Source of the DNA: Zingiber officinale
Lineage: Eukaryota; Streptophyta; Magnoliopsida; Zingiberales; Zingiberaceae
DNA length: 64,000 bases
Reading direction: 5' to 3'
Assembly (NCBI RefSeq): GCF_018446385.1
Contig: NC_055991.1
Coordinates: forward strand, 116,355,794 to 116,419,793
Both the position numbers and the translations under genes were made by a program. The notes below the pieces were generated by a model. That model worked only from the letters and a program-made list of their open reading frames with translations, had not been told where the DNA came from and did not search any database. Of the stretch, positions 35,057 to 45,825 are shown in pieces; the stretch's first letter is position 1; each line of letters begins with the position of its first letter.

Positions 35057-36300
35057 ATGGAAGAAGTCGGACAACCTACGATCGTAATGCTGACGACAGA
35101 AGAATTGGAAAAGCTGATCCAGGCCGGAGTGGCAAGGGCGATAGAGCAGCAGCAACGAGTTTTGGCCGAACGCCTGGCACAAGAGCCAGCCGTCTCAGGA
35201 TCCCGCCAACCTAGAGATCAGGGTCGCGAGACTAAACCCATGGCCGACTAGGAAATCCGCAAAAAGTCGGACACGTTCGGACCAGCGCCCAACGCGTCGA
35301 TCCCCTTTCACCGAGCGTTGTTCCGACGCCCTCGGAGGAAGGAGGTCGAGCCCGTCGAGACCGGGGCTCCTCGTCAGATGAGGTGCCTGAAAGGGATGCT
35401 AGGAAGGGGAAAGCGCCACAAGATGATGATTCACCCGAACATGTTAACAATCAATTATCGCGAGGAATTATGGAGGATCCCTTACCTCGCCATTACACCC
35501 CATTGGTGATCGGGGAGTACAATGGGAGTGTTGACCTGGACGATCACTTGGCCAAGTTCGACAACGCGGTCATACTGCACCAATACATCGATGGGGTGAA
35601 GTGCAGGGTCTTCTTGATAACCCTATCGGGGCCTGCTCAGCGATGGTTCACCAGGTTGCCGATCGGGTCCATCCGTAGCTTCAAGGATTTCTGGGCTGCC
35701 TTCCTGCACCATTTTACGAGCAGCCGCCGACATCAGAAGACAAGCGTCAACTTGTTCTCGCTGAAGCAAGGTCCTCGAGAAACGCTCAGGACCTATATCC
35801 AGCGCTTTAACCAGGTAGCGATGGATATACCAGCAATCTCCCCGGATGTACTAGTGAACGGTTTCACCCAGGGACTCGTAGAAGGCGAATTCTTTTGGTC
35901 ACTCATCTGCAGGCCACTACGAGATTTTGCCCATCTGCAGAAGAAGGCCACAGAATATATCAACGTAGAGGAGGCACAGGCGGCCCGCAGAAAAGAAGCA
36001 CCAGCCGAGCCCCACGCGCCATCCGAACGAAGGGTACCCGACAACCACCAACCCCCACGTGGACTCCGGGCCACGGGAGCACAACAGTATCCCGAGCCAA
36101 GGACGCATGCAGTGCATGTGGAGGCCAATCTGCAGAAGAAGAGCAAAAAATGGACCTTAATGTTCTGTAAATTCCACCAGTCAAGAATGCACAACACCTG
36201 GGAGTGTCGTGGTGATCCTAATGTGCACCGACCAAAGTTGAGGGAATACCGACACCGGTCACCCACCCCAGAGCAACATCCCGAACGTAGAACCGAGTAA
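35057..36300 (+). pseudogene. Tat gag (fossil)
   Basis: An N-terminal helix region (MEEVGQPTIVMLTTEELEKL) is followed by the Retrotrans_gag core. That core includes 'YNGSVDLDDHLAKFDNAV', 'GPAQRWFTRLPIGSIRSF' and 'SLKQGPRETLRTYIQRFN', and the frame ends near a Cys/His remnant 'CKFHQSRMHNTWEC'. This is the capsid protein of Gypsy elements of the Tat/Athila branch. Confidence 0.8.
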
Positions 36301-36539
36301 AGGACCGACGATGGTCGGAAGGCGTGCGACCAACAAGGGCATCATCGGTGAGACCGTAGCCCTACTCGTGTTTCCACCGATCAGAATATGCATCCTACAC
36401 GAGAGGAAGAAAACAGGAGAAACGCCTCTAGCGGAGAAATCGGAATGATTTCAGGTGGCCCGACCGGAGGAGACTCCAACCAAGCTCGAAAGAGCCACAC
36501 TCGACAATTATCAATTTACCCGGTGGGTTGCAGCAAGGA

Positions 36540-36900
36540 GAAGGCGGAAGGGCCAGAAATCAATTTCGGCCCCAAGGACTTGGAGGTCCCTCATGATGAC
36601 ACGCTGATCATCAAGGCGGTAATCGCCAACTACACCATTCGCCGGACTTTCGTCGACACGGGAAGTTCAGTAAATATTATTTTTAAGCAAGCATTTAATT
36701 TACTACAAATTGATCGGGCCGAGTTCCTGCCCATGGCAACTCCGCTATACGGTTTCACCGGCAACGAAGTCTTGCCGATCGGGTAAGCGAGGCTAGCCAT
36801 CTCGCTCGGAGAAGAGCCACTGGTTAGGACGCGCACCACGAATTTCATTGTGGTGGATGCGCCCTCAGCGTACAACGTGATATTAGGTCGACCAGCTCTC
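36540..36900 (+). pseudogene. Tat aspartic protease region (fossil)
   Basis: 'FVDTGSSVNIIF' is the retropepsin active-site segment, followed by 'LYGFTGNEVLPIG' and 'YNVILGRPALNEF', the typical layout of Gypsy proteases. Confidence 0.75.
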
Positions 36901-37266
36901 AATGAGTTTCAGGCAGTAGTGTCGACCTACTGCTAAAAAATTAAATTCCCTGTCAGGAAGTTGGTGGGTGAAGTCCGAGGGGACCAGGTGGCGGCCCGAC
37001 GTTGCTACGTTGAAATGGTCAAGGAAGAAGCTAAAGTCGCCAGGAAATGCCCATGGATGGAAGTGAACGTCATCAAGGAAAAGCCTCCCGCATTGGTGTA
37101 CGACGACAAGGAGGAGATATAGATACACCCGAGTCGATCAGAAGCTACTACTTTTATAGTCTCCGATCTGCCAGACCAACAAAAGGAGGAGCTAATCGTC
37201 TGCCTGCAAAGGAACCACGACGTATTCGCCTGGTCGACGCACGAGCTGCCTGGAGTCGACCCAAGA

Positions 37267-38520
37267 GTGGCACAGCATGAACTGCACGTTCGGCCAGACG
37301 CTCGACCAGTCAAGCAAAGGAAGCGCGACTTCAGTACCGAGCAGGATTTGATCATCCCGGCCGAGGTTGACAAGCTGCTAGAGGTCGGACACATCAGGGA
37401 GATTCAATTTCCGACCTGGCTCGCCAATGTAGTGTTGGTCTCCAAGCCAAGTAATAAATGGTGAGTATGCATTGACTTCGGAGACTTAAACAAGGCATGC
37501 CCCAAGGATTCCTACCCCTTGCCACGGATCGACCAGATGATGGACTCGATGGCCGGATGCGAGTTGATCTGCATGCTTAATGCCTATCAAGGCTACCACC
37601 AGGTGTCAATTGCGCGCGAAGATCAGGAGAAGGTCAGCTTTGTCACTGCTGATGGGACGTTCTGTTACAAGGTCATGTCGTTCGGGCTAAAGAATGCTGG
37701 CGCCACCTATCAGAGGATGATGAACAAAGTGTTCCGAAAGCAGATCGGGCGAAATTTGGAGGTATATGTCGACGACATCCTCATTAAATCTCTCCGATCG
37801 GCCGACCTCTGTGCAGACGTAGAAGAAACCTGCCAGACGCTGAGGACCTACGGGATCAAGCTCAACCCGACCAAGTGTCTGTTCGGCGCTAAGAGCAGGC
37901 GTTTTTTGGGCTACATCGTCACCGAGCGAGGAATCGAGGCGAACCCCGGCAAAGTAAAGGCGATCCAGGACATGCCACCGCCCCGTAATTTGAAAGAAGT
38001 ACAGAGGCTGACCGGCAGAATCACGACCCTATCGAGGTTCATCTCCAGGTCATCCGACCGGAGTCTATCGTTCTTTAAGATATTACGAAGAGCGACCAAG
38101 TTCCAATGGGACAGTGAGTGTGATCAGGCCTTCGAGGAGCTCAAACAATATCTTAGCTCCCTGCCCATCCTGGCCAAGCCAACTTTCGAGGAGCCGCTTT
38201 GGATTTATTTATCATCCACTGAGTATGCGATTGGATCGGCGTTAGTCAAGCAAGAGGGGGGAGAACAACAACTGGTGTATTTTTTGAGTCACATATTGAA
38301 AGATACTGAGTCTCGGTACACTGGTCTTGAAAAGCTCGCTTATGCGTTGATCCTCGCCGCTCGAAGGCTCCGACCTTATTTCCTGGCCCACACCATAATC
38401 GTGATGACCAACATCGCCTTTGGTCGAGTTATGCTCAACCCCGAAGCCTCCAGCCGGCTAATCAAATGGATCACTGAGCTCAGTGAATTTGACATCCAGT
38501 ATCAACCTCGGTCTGCCATA
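37267..38520 (+). pseudogene. Tat reverse transcriptase and first RNase H (fossil)
   Basis: Characteristic segments in order are QRKRDFSTEQ, the fingers 'DSYPLPRIDQMMDSMAG', 'VMSFGLKNAGATYQRMMN', the catalytic YVDDIL, and 'FLGYIVTERGIEANPGKV'. The connection and RNase H follow with 'YFLSHILKDTESRYTGLEK'. YVDD rather than a Copia-like motif and the domain order place it in Gypsy. Confidence 0.85.
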
Positions 38521-38574
38521 AAAGCACAAGCCCTGGTGGACTTCGTCGCGGAAGTACAAAATCCGGAACCTGAG

Positions 38575-38890
38575 TCCTTATGGAAGGTGTACGTGGATGG
38601 TTCGTCCGCTCGCCAAGGAAGTGGGATTGGTATCTTACTCATCTCTCCTAGAGAGGACCGGGTGCAATTATCCATTCGGCTGGATCACTGGACCACCAAC
38701 AACGAAGCCGAGTACGAAGCGCTCATAGCCGGTCTGCAAGCTGCTCGACACGTCGGAGCCACCAAAGTACTCATACATTCAGATTCGAAGTTGGTCGTGC
38801 AACAGCTGAGCGGGATGTTCGAGATCAATAGCGCTTGACTCAGGTTATATGCGAAGGCCTTTGAGAGGCTCAAGGCCAACTTCCAAGAGG
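38575..38890 (+). pseudogene. Second, archaeal-type RNase H of the Tat element (fossil)
   Basis: 'WKVYVDGSSARQGSGIGI', 'NNEAEYEALIAGLQAA' and 'IHSDSKLVVQQLSGMFE' are the D-E-D blocks of an additional RNase H located between the first RNase H and integrase. Dual RNase H is diagnostic for the Tat lineage. Confidence 0.8.
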
Positions 38891-39144
38891 TCACTGTACG
38901 CAAGATTCCCCGATCGGAGAACCAAATAGCAAATGAACTGGCAAAGTTGGCTAGTGCACTAACGCCGATCGTCACCAATTGTCCAATTGAGCAGGTCTCC
39001 CTAGTGGCGCACGTGGACCGAGCGGGAGGAATACCATTTCTGGAGGATTGGAGGACACCCATCGTGAAGTTCCTCCAATCAAGAGCTCTGACTGGAAATC
39101 ACGACGCCGATCGGAGTTTAAGGAGGTGAGCCGCCCGGTTCACA

Positions 39145-40272
39145 ATGATAGGCAAGCAGCTATACAAAAAGGCATTCTCCCGCCCTCTGCTCAAATGTGT
39201 GGGCCCGGAGGACGCCGAATACATCCTCCAAGAGGTACATCAAGGCTTCTGCGGGGGACATCCGGGCGGGCGGTCATTGGTCAGGAAAGTCATCCTAGCA
39301 GGATATTTCTGGCCCACGCTCCAAGAAGATGCAAACCGAGCAGTGGCCACCTGCTTGTCATGCCAAAGGTATCACAGTTTGACACACCGACCGACCACGG
39401 AGATGAAGGCATCCACTGTGGCATGCCCGTTCGACCAATGGGGTATGGACATAGTCGACCCTTTTCCTATGGCAACTGGTCAAAGAAAGTTCTTGCTGGT
39501 AGCTGTGGATTACTTCTCTAAGTGGGTGGAAGCCGAGCCGCTAGCAAGGATAACAGAGAGTATGGTCAAGAAGTTCATATAGCAAACATCATATATCGGT
39601 TCGGCATTCCACACCGGCTCGTTTTGGACAATGGGAGGCAGTTCACTGGCCAAGAGCTGAAAGAATGGTGCGAGGGATATGGTGTACAGCAAGCCTTCAC
39701 CTCCGTGGTCTACCTCCAAAGCAATGGACAAGCGGAGGTCATCAACCGAGAGATTCTCATAATACTGCACGTCCGGCTCGATCACATGGGAGGTAGTTGG
39801 GTGGATGAGATGCCCAGTGAATTATGGGCGCTGCGTACGACACCCAAAGAGGGAACTGGTGTCACTCCGTTCCATCTGGTATACGACGGAGAAGCGGTAG
39901 TCCCAGTAGAAATCGGAGTCGAGTCTGATCGGGTGTTGCATTACGACGAAGGAAATGAGGAGTGGAGGATGATGGAACTTGACATGGTCGATGAGGTTCG
40001 TGACAAGACAGCCGCCCGGCTGACAGCGTACAGGCAAAGGATGCGGTAAAACTACAATCGACGGGTAATCCCTAGATCTTTTCAGCCGGACGATCTCGTG
40101 TGGAAGAAGGTCAAGCCGGTCAGCGATGTCAAGAAGTTGGAAGCTCCATGGGCAGGTCCGTTCAAGGTGTTGGAAAAGCTACGCTCAGGCACCTACTATT
40201 TGGAAGATGCTGAGGGAAGAAAGCTGGATCGACCGTGGAGTGCGAACCACCTCCAACCCTATAGAGCTAGGT
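39145..40272 (+). pseudogene. Tat integrase (fossil)
   Basis: The HHCC region is represented by 'VHQGFCGGHPGGRSL' and 'ATCLSCQRYH'. The core follows with 'WGMDIVDPFP', 'LVAVDYFSKWVEAEPL', 'LDNGRQF' and 'SNGQAEVINREI', and a C-terminal GPF-like 'APWAGPFKVLEK'. It ends shortly before a solo LTR. Confidence 0.8.
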
Positions 40273-40792
40273 GAAGAGGTGCACGAATGAGTTCATGTTG
40301 TAAGACCGTTAGATTCGATAGAGGGGGGGGTGAATATCGATTCGAAAATCTCGAGTTAAAACGCAGCGGAAAAGTAAGGAAGTAAAGAGATGAACACGGT
40401 TGATTTTTACTTCGTTCGGAGCCTGTGACGACTCCTACTCGAAGGCCCGTACTCCTTGAGCACTTTCGTTGGGCAATTCACTAGCAATTCGGATAATTAC
40501 AATTTACGTACAAATATTGCTAATGAAAAAAACAAAGCTATACCGACAACTAATGAATTAAAAGAAAACCGGAGTGAGTCGTCGGAGCTTTGTGAACGTC
40601 GTTGGAGCGCAGAGTAGCAGAGTGATTGAACTCAGAGTTCTCAGAACACAGATATATTGAAGCTCCTGCCTGGGGCTTCTTTTATATGCTGCTCCGGGCG
40701 CCTGGATCCCTTCCGGGCGACTGGAATGTGACGTAACACTCCCAACCAGCATGCTCCAAGTGTCAACGTCGCCCTGGGGATAAAACTTGCCT

Positions 40793-40860
40793 CCGGGCGC
40801 CTGGATACCTTCCAGGCGCCCGGACTTCCGGGCGCCCAGAACCATCCCGGGCGCCCGGAC
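40793..40860. repeat. GGGCGCCC hairpin array in a solo LTR
   Basis: CCGGGCGCCTGG and its exact reverse complement CCAGGCGCCCGG are separated by 7 bases at 40793-40823. Two further 'ccgggcgccc' boxes follow. Similar boxes occur from 40690. Confidence 0.8.
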
Positions 40861-41130
40861 CCTCACTGTTTCCTACCTGCAAAACAGTGTTAGTCTGAGG
40901 CAAATAAAAACTCTGCAGCACAGATTGTAAGCACATTTTTATAGATACGCTAAGTAATAAAAATTAACAACAAGAGTATGACTTAGATTCCGTCTTTCCG
41001 AGACCGGAATCTAGTCACGATCTCGACTTAGATATCCGAAATGGATCTAAGCCGGATCGACGCCTAATGTTCCCTTCCCGGGAACGCGTCCTCGCAGTCA
41101 CTCCCCTCCAGTGACTTACCTCACTTACCT

Positions 41131-41312
41131 GCCAGACGTCCGGTCAGCCCTTCGACCCGTCTGGACTTCTCGCCAGCTATCCGGTCAGCCCGTCGACCTA
41201 GCTGGACTTCTCGCCAAGCGTCCGGTCAGCCCGTCGACCCGCTATCCGGTCAGCCCGTCGACCTAGCTGGACTTCGTGCCAGACATCTGGTCGGCCCGTC
41301 GACCTGTCTGGA
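41131..41312. repeat. 40-bp hairpin array in a solo LTR
   Basis: Units with complementary 7-mers: CCAGACG/CGTCTGG (41132, 41158), CCAGCTA/TAGCTGG (41173, 41199), and CCAGACA/TGTCTGG (41279, 41305). One central unit is shortened. They share the 'ggtcagcccgtcgacc' centre with the arrays at 24951 and 31998. Confidence 0.85.
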
Positions 41313-41500
41313 CTTCTCCTGCACACTTTATCAAAGTGTCAGACAACAACAGACTAACTTAACCTGATTTGTCATTCATCAAAACCTGGGTTAAATCGTT
41401 AGTGCTAACCGCACCAACACATGTATTCCTTCGTTTGTATACCCTTGTTGAATGCAGGAAGAAAACAACTCAAAGTTTCCTCAAGTCCCCGTCTAACCAA

Positions 41501-41788
41501 CGCGTCATCGGCGGTCGAGCGACGACCTTAAACCCTCGTATCATCGGCGGTCGAGCAGCGACCTTAAACCCTCGCGTCATTGGCGGTCGAACGGCGACCT
41601 TAAACCCTCGCTTCATCGGCAGTACAGCGGCGACCTTAAACCCTCGCGTCATCGGTGGTCGAGCGGTGACCTTAAAGTCTCGCATCATCGGCGGTCGAGC
41701 GGCGACCTTAAACCCTCACTTCATCGGCGGTCGAGCGGCGACCTTAAACCCTCGCGTCATCGGCGGTCGAGCGGCGACCTTAAACCCA
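41501..41788. repeat. Eight tandem copies of a 36-bp unit
   Basis: The unit contains 'atcggcggtcgagcggcgac' and 'cttaaaccctcgcgtc'. Eight full copies differ by a few substitutions and a partial copy follows. Because 36 is divisible by three the array stays open as a repeated IGGRAATLNPRV in one frame, but nothing else supports translation. Tandem arrays in the 3' region are common in Tat elements. Confidence 0.9.
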
Positions 41789-42010
41789 TGCGCCATCAAA
41801 ATTGCACCTAAGTCGTCGGTCGGATAAGTATGGGTCTAGACGATTGCCTTGTCATATTCGAAAGCCACCGGAAAAACGGAGAAAGGCGTCAAATATGAAG
41901 TACACCCGAGTTGTGTCTTAAAGTTTCTGACCCGGTACTTACGGGGGCAAACAAAAGTATAGTTCGAAGATTACATAGTAAGGCTAGCAAAAGGAAAGGT
42001 TTTTAAGGGT

Positions 42011-44319
42011 TCATTCCAAATAAGCCAGAGCATCGTCAGGGATGGAGTCGTTGAGCTGATCATGGTCAATGATAGTGTCGGGTAGATCTGTCGCCAGGTG
42101 CCCCTTCTTCTTGAGTTGATCAAAGATATTGTCCACGACGCAGCCGAAGAGTCGAAGAACCCGGGCAACAAACTTGTCAACGAAGGTGTCAGATCGGATG
42201 TAGGCCACCTTCATCTCCTCAAAGCGGCTAGGCTCGCTTTCTTTATGCGCCTCTAAGGCCGATCGGGCGCTCTCCAGGTCCGCCTTCACTACCGCGAGAT
42301 CGGCATCCTTGTCAGATAGCTAGCTCCTTAAAGAGGCTTCTTCGGACTCGCGGGTTTGCCGTTCAGACACCAGGAGGTCCTGCGCCTTCTTCAGCCTATC
42401 TTCCGTCTGTTTCAGCTTCTGCTCGAGAGCCCGGGCCTCCACGTTCTTCTTCTCCAGATCATCAACGACCCTTTGCTTGCGGGGTGGTGGCGAGAGTGAT
42501 TTTGCTCTCAAAAGTAGTGATCTCTTTTTTGAGTCGGTCAATGTACCCGGCCTGCTCGGTGCTCTTACCCCGCTCGGCGGTTAGCAGCTCTTCACTCTTG
42601 GCCAAGTCGGCCTGCAGTTGGGCTACCTAGGTGTCATTCATACCGTGAGTGGTCCCCGACTGGCCAGGAGCTTCCTTCAACCATCTCATCTCATCCTCCA
42701 CAAAAGCGAGCCTCTGACATATCGCCAGACCGTCCACCCAAAACTGCAGAAATAAGAACCCGGAGTAGATCAGAGACGAGGCCAGACAAGTTGGTGCAAG
42801 AGATGAAAGAAAAACTCACACCGGTGAGTTGCCTAGTGTGGTTGTTCGCCATCACACCCGGGGGGGGGGAGGGGGGGGGGGGGGCGCCGCTCGGGCACGT
42901 GCATCCTCCCACACCTCGGCCAGATGACCTCGAATGATGATCCGGTGCTTGGTCTGATTCGCCAAGCCCCCCGGTTCCGAAAGCTCTTCGGTAGGAAGAT
43001 GGAGGGTAGCAGTGACGCGTCTCTGTCCGGTCGAGGCTGAGTGAGAGGAAGCCGACCAGCCAGGGCGAGAAGACGAGGGCGCGAGGCAAATGCTTAACCT
43101 TAAAAGACGACCCTGACCCGACTGTGGCGGCAAGCTGGTGAATGGAGGGTCAACAAGAGGGTCGGAGGGTGTCCAGTCGGAGGAGACGTCTGCGGCCTCT
43201 GGCACAGTAGGTTCGGAAGTGCTAGTCCGATCGACGATCATTACCGCTGAGGAAGCGGATCGGGTAGCTTTCTCTGATCGGCGCCTCTTGCGCGTATTCT
43301 CGAGCGACATCTCCGATAGCGAGCCCTCTTCTGGAGTTGACTGAGTGGTCGGAAGTTCTGCGATCGGCGCACCAATCGCCGCTCCTTCGATCGGCACCTG
43401 ACCCAACTCCCCACCGTCCTCTTGAACAAGCCCGCGCTCGGTGGGTGTCTGCTCTGGAAGATCGTCCGGCTGGAATCCCCACTCGGCCAAAACCTCGACC
43501 ACTACTTTGTCAACGTCGACATTTGTAAGCTTCGATTGCCCGACCAAGCGTGCCCTCATCATGATGTCGGCTGCAAAATAAAGAAAGAAATCAGTTAGAC
43601 AAAAGGAAAAGAAGTGGGTGAACAGTTTACCTAAGTTGACCGACTCGGATGGGCTGATCGGGCTAAGACTGAAGAGTGCCAGGACCCCTTCCTCCAGCAA
43701 CTTGTGAATGTTGAACTTCTGACCGACCAGCATGTAAGTAAGCCGGAGTGCTCTTATAACGGGGCAGGGAAGGTTGGGGCCCCAACGAAAGTTGCCAAGT
43801 GATTTGGAAGGGTGGCCGTTCGGGAAAGTGAACAAAAAAGAAATACTCTCTCCAATGCTTATTAGAGGAAGACATCCTGTCAAAAAAGACCAAGCCCGGT
43901 CGGGCCTGCAAGAGGAAGGTGCCTGGCTAATCAGAAAACTTTGGGTAATAAAAGTAGTGGAAAATTGAAGGGGTCAAAGGGATGCGATGCAAGCGAAACA
44001 AAATAATTATCCCGCACAAAAGGCGAAAAGAATTTGGAAATAACTGGGAAGGGGATAAGTCAAAATATTTACAAACATCTATAATAAAGGGATGAAGGGG
44101 GATCCATAGACCGACAGCGAACTGGTCCCGGAAGAAGCAAACACAGCCTCTCGGCGGAGTGGATGGCCGATCGGTGGCCAACGGAACATGGATCTCATAA
44201 CCGGGAGGAAGTTCAAAGGTATTCGCCAGTGTCCAAGCATCGCCCTCGTCGAACCTGGACTCCATGATGTCATACCAAGGACCCGAGGCAGGGATCAAGA
44301 GCTGAGAGGTACTGGCCAT
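42011..44319 (-). pseudogene. Antisense accessory gene of the Tat element (fossil)
   Basis: This spliced gene lies on the strand opposite to gag-pol, between the 36-bp repeats and the 3' LTR. The first exon starts MASTSQLLIPASGPWYD and continues with 'LPPGYEIHVP', 'GCVCFFRDQFAVGLWIPLHP' and later 'FNIHKLLEEGVLALFSLSPI'. This is the layout of the plant domain known as 'putative gypsy-type transposon' (PF04195-like). An intron with a 'TTAG/GTAAAC' donor near 43632 and a 'tttattttgcag' acceptor near 43573 leads to an acidic, Ser/Pro-rich linker. A second intron ends near 42745 with 'tatttctgcag', followed by 'FWVDGLAICQRLAFVEDE' and a coiled-coil with 'EKKNVEARALEQKLKQTEDRLKKAQ'. Antisense extra genes of this kind are known in some Tat elements (for example Grande). 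The function is unknown. It is broken in a few places. Confidence 0.7.
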
Positions 44320-45065
44320 AGTCGAAGAAATGATAGAGAAGAGTCGGGGAGAAGCGAAGGAAAAAGGGCAAAGAGTAGAAAGAAGAGTTCACCGGAGAGG
44401 TGTCGAAGATGGCAGAATACGAAAGGGCTACAGAAGAAAGTAACGGACTCACCGGGGGCGGGAACAGCGAGAGAAGAAGGATTCGCCGAGGAACGCTGAG
44501 GAAATCGCCGGAAACAAGAACGCTGAGGAAATCACCGGAAACAAGAACATTGAGGAAATCGTCGAAAACAAGAACGCTGAGTAAAGGTGTGGGAAAGGCG
44601 GCGGCCGCAAGCTTATAAACATCAAAAGGCAAGGCTAAGCTGTCCGATCGGTAGCACGAATACCTAGAGGTAAATCTCGCCGTCAAAATTCAAAACGCCA
44701 AGGGTCACGTCCCATCCTGTCACCTCAAGCATTCGGCGGTAGGCGGTGACACGTGGTGTGTGCTTGTAGGGTGGTTGTCAGAATGATTAAGGAGGAATGC
44801 TACGCATTAACGCCTCATATTGGTGCGGGTTCCAAGAGATTTCGCTGATTGGAAAGGGGAAATGCTCAGGCAACGACTCTACGGGCCGAGCAAGCAAGAA
44901 TAGTTGACTCCTGGTCAGACGCCCTCTCATACCAACCGATCAGCCCAATGACGGTGTCACCTCGAGAACAAAGAAGCATAGCCGACCGAAACGCCGATCA
45001 GAGAGTAATATTTTCGCACCATTTTGTCCGATCAGTCGGACTTGTAGCCTCCTTCGACTAGTATT

Positions 45066-45079
45066 AAAGGGGAGGCATG
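45066..45079 (+). promoter_or_regulatory. Polypurine tract of the Tat element
   Basis: AAAGGGGAGGCATG lies immediately before the 3' LTR start TGATCC. Confidence 0.7.
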
Positions 45080-45825
45080 TGATCCAGGGATGATTCAGGG
45101 ACGACTCGGGAGGGCCCACCCCCGAGGAAGTTTAGGGCTTCGGTACACGCCAAGGTCAAGGGGGTCAACTAAGTGACCGGAAAGCTCTCCATCCCCGATC
45201 GGCCTATAGAGAGCGGCGAGAGACAGCCGAGCTTACAGTGCCCAAAGGCAGAGGATACTTTAGCCGATCGCCCGCGTCACACCGATCGAACCAATCAAGG
45301 CTAGTCAGACTAGTAGCCGACAAACAGGAACAATAGTGACACGTGCCTACAGCCTTTTGGGAGTTAGTGCTGCCGACGAGCGGCGCAGATGGACAGAAAA
45401 TCAAACGGCAAGACAGAGAATCGTACGGGAGAAGCTTCTGTCACCTCGGCAGAGATATGCTCGTCCCGTTATGATAAGATGTCAGGGACACCTTCTCGAT
45501 GCTGACTTTTGGGGTAAGTTTGGGGAAGTGTGTCCACTCGGGAAACGTGCAATCTACTCGTCAAGGCTCTATATAAGAAGGGAGATCGCCCTCTGCGAAG
45601 GTACGTAGGATATATCTTTTGAAACTACTATTCATCACTTTCTTCTTATTCCTATCTCTACTTGCCGTTATGTGACTTGAGCGTCGGAGGGTCGTCGTCG
45701 GGAATCCCCTTCCGGCTTGGCACTAACGACTTGTGGTTGTAGAAGTACAGGATCATCCGCGAAAATGAAGAGCCACCTCAACGTTACTTCCCGGCTGCCA
45801 TCTCCTCAACATCGGGGCAGGATCA
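45080..45825 (+). repeat. 3' LTR of the Tat element
   Basis: 746 uninterrupted bp, TGATCC...GGATCA. It supplies the undisturbed target sequence of the SIRE-like insertion (gcaatctactcg at about 45548) and 'ctctatataag' as TATA region. Confidence 0.95.

Larger units (their letters stand above)
40299..41419 (-). mobile_element. Solo LTR of the SIRE-like group inside the Tat element
   Basis: 1121 bp bounded by TGTAAGACCG and ACCAACA, flanked by perfect CATGT duplications (40294-40298 and 41420-41424). On the - strand it begins TGTTGGTGCGGTTAGCACTAACG, as do the LTRs of the element at 24021, but its other end differs (CTTACA rather than CCAACA). It has GC-rich hairpins at 40690-40860 and a 40-bp hairpin array at 41131-41312. 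Confidence 0.85.
23551..45825 (+). mobile_element. Gypsy LTR element, Tat lineage, with nested insertions
   Basis: Both LTRs (TGATCC...GGATCA) are present and flanked by a near-identical 5-bp duplication (ctggc at 23546-23550, ccggc at 45826-45830). The order is 5' LTR, primer site, gag, protease, reverse transcriptase, RNase H, a second archaeal-type RNase H, integrase, 36-bp repeats, an antisense accessory gene, polypurine tract and 3' LTR. The second RNase H and the long 3' region with extra genes are hallmarks of the Tat group. It is a broken fossil with roughly ten breaks in its main frames. By eye about 6-7% of positions differ between the first 260 bp of the LTRs, so it is the oldest layer of this nest. 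A SIRE-like element sits in its 5' LTR and a solo LTR behind pol. Confidence 0.9.

Noticed and set aside
41369-41827. 152-residue open frame with repeated IGGRAATLNPRV
   Set aside because: It spans a solo LTR border and the 36-bp array. The array is open because its unit is divisible by three; there is no start context, homology or splice support.
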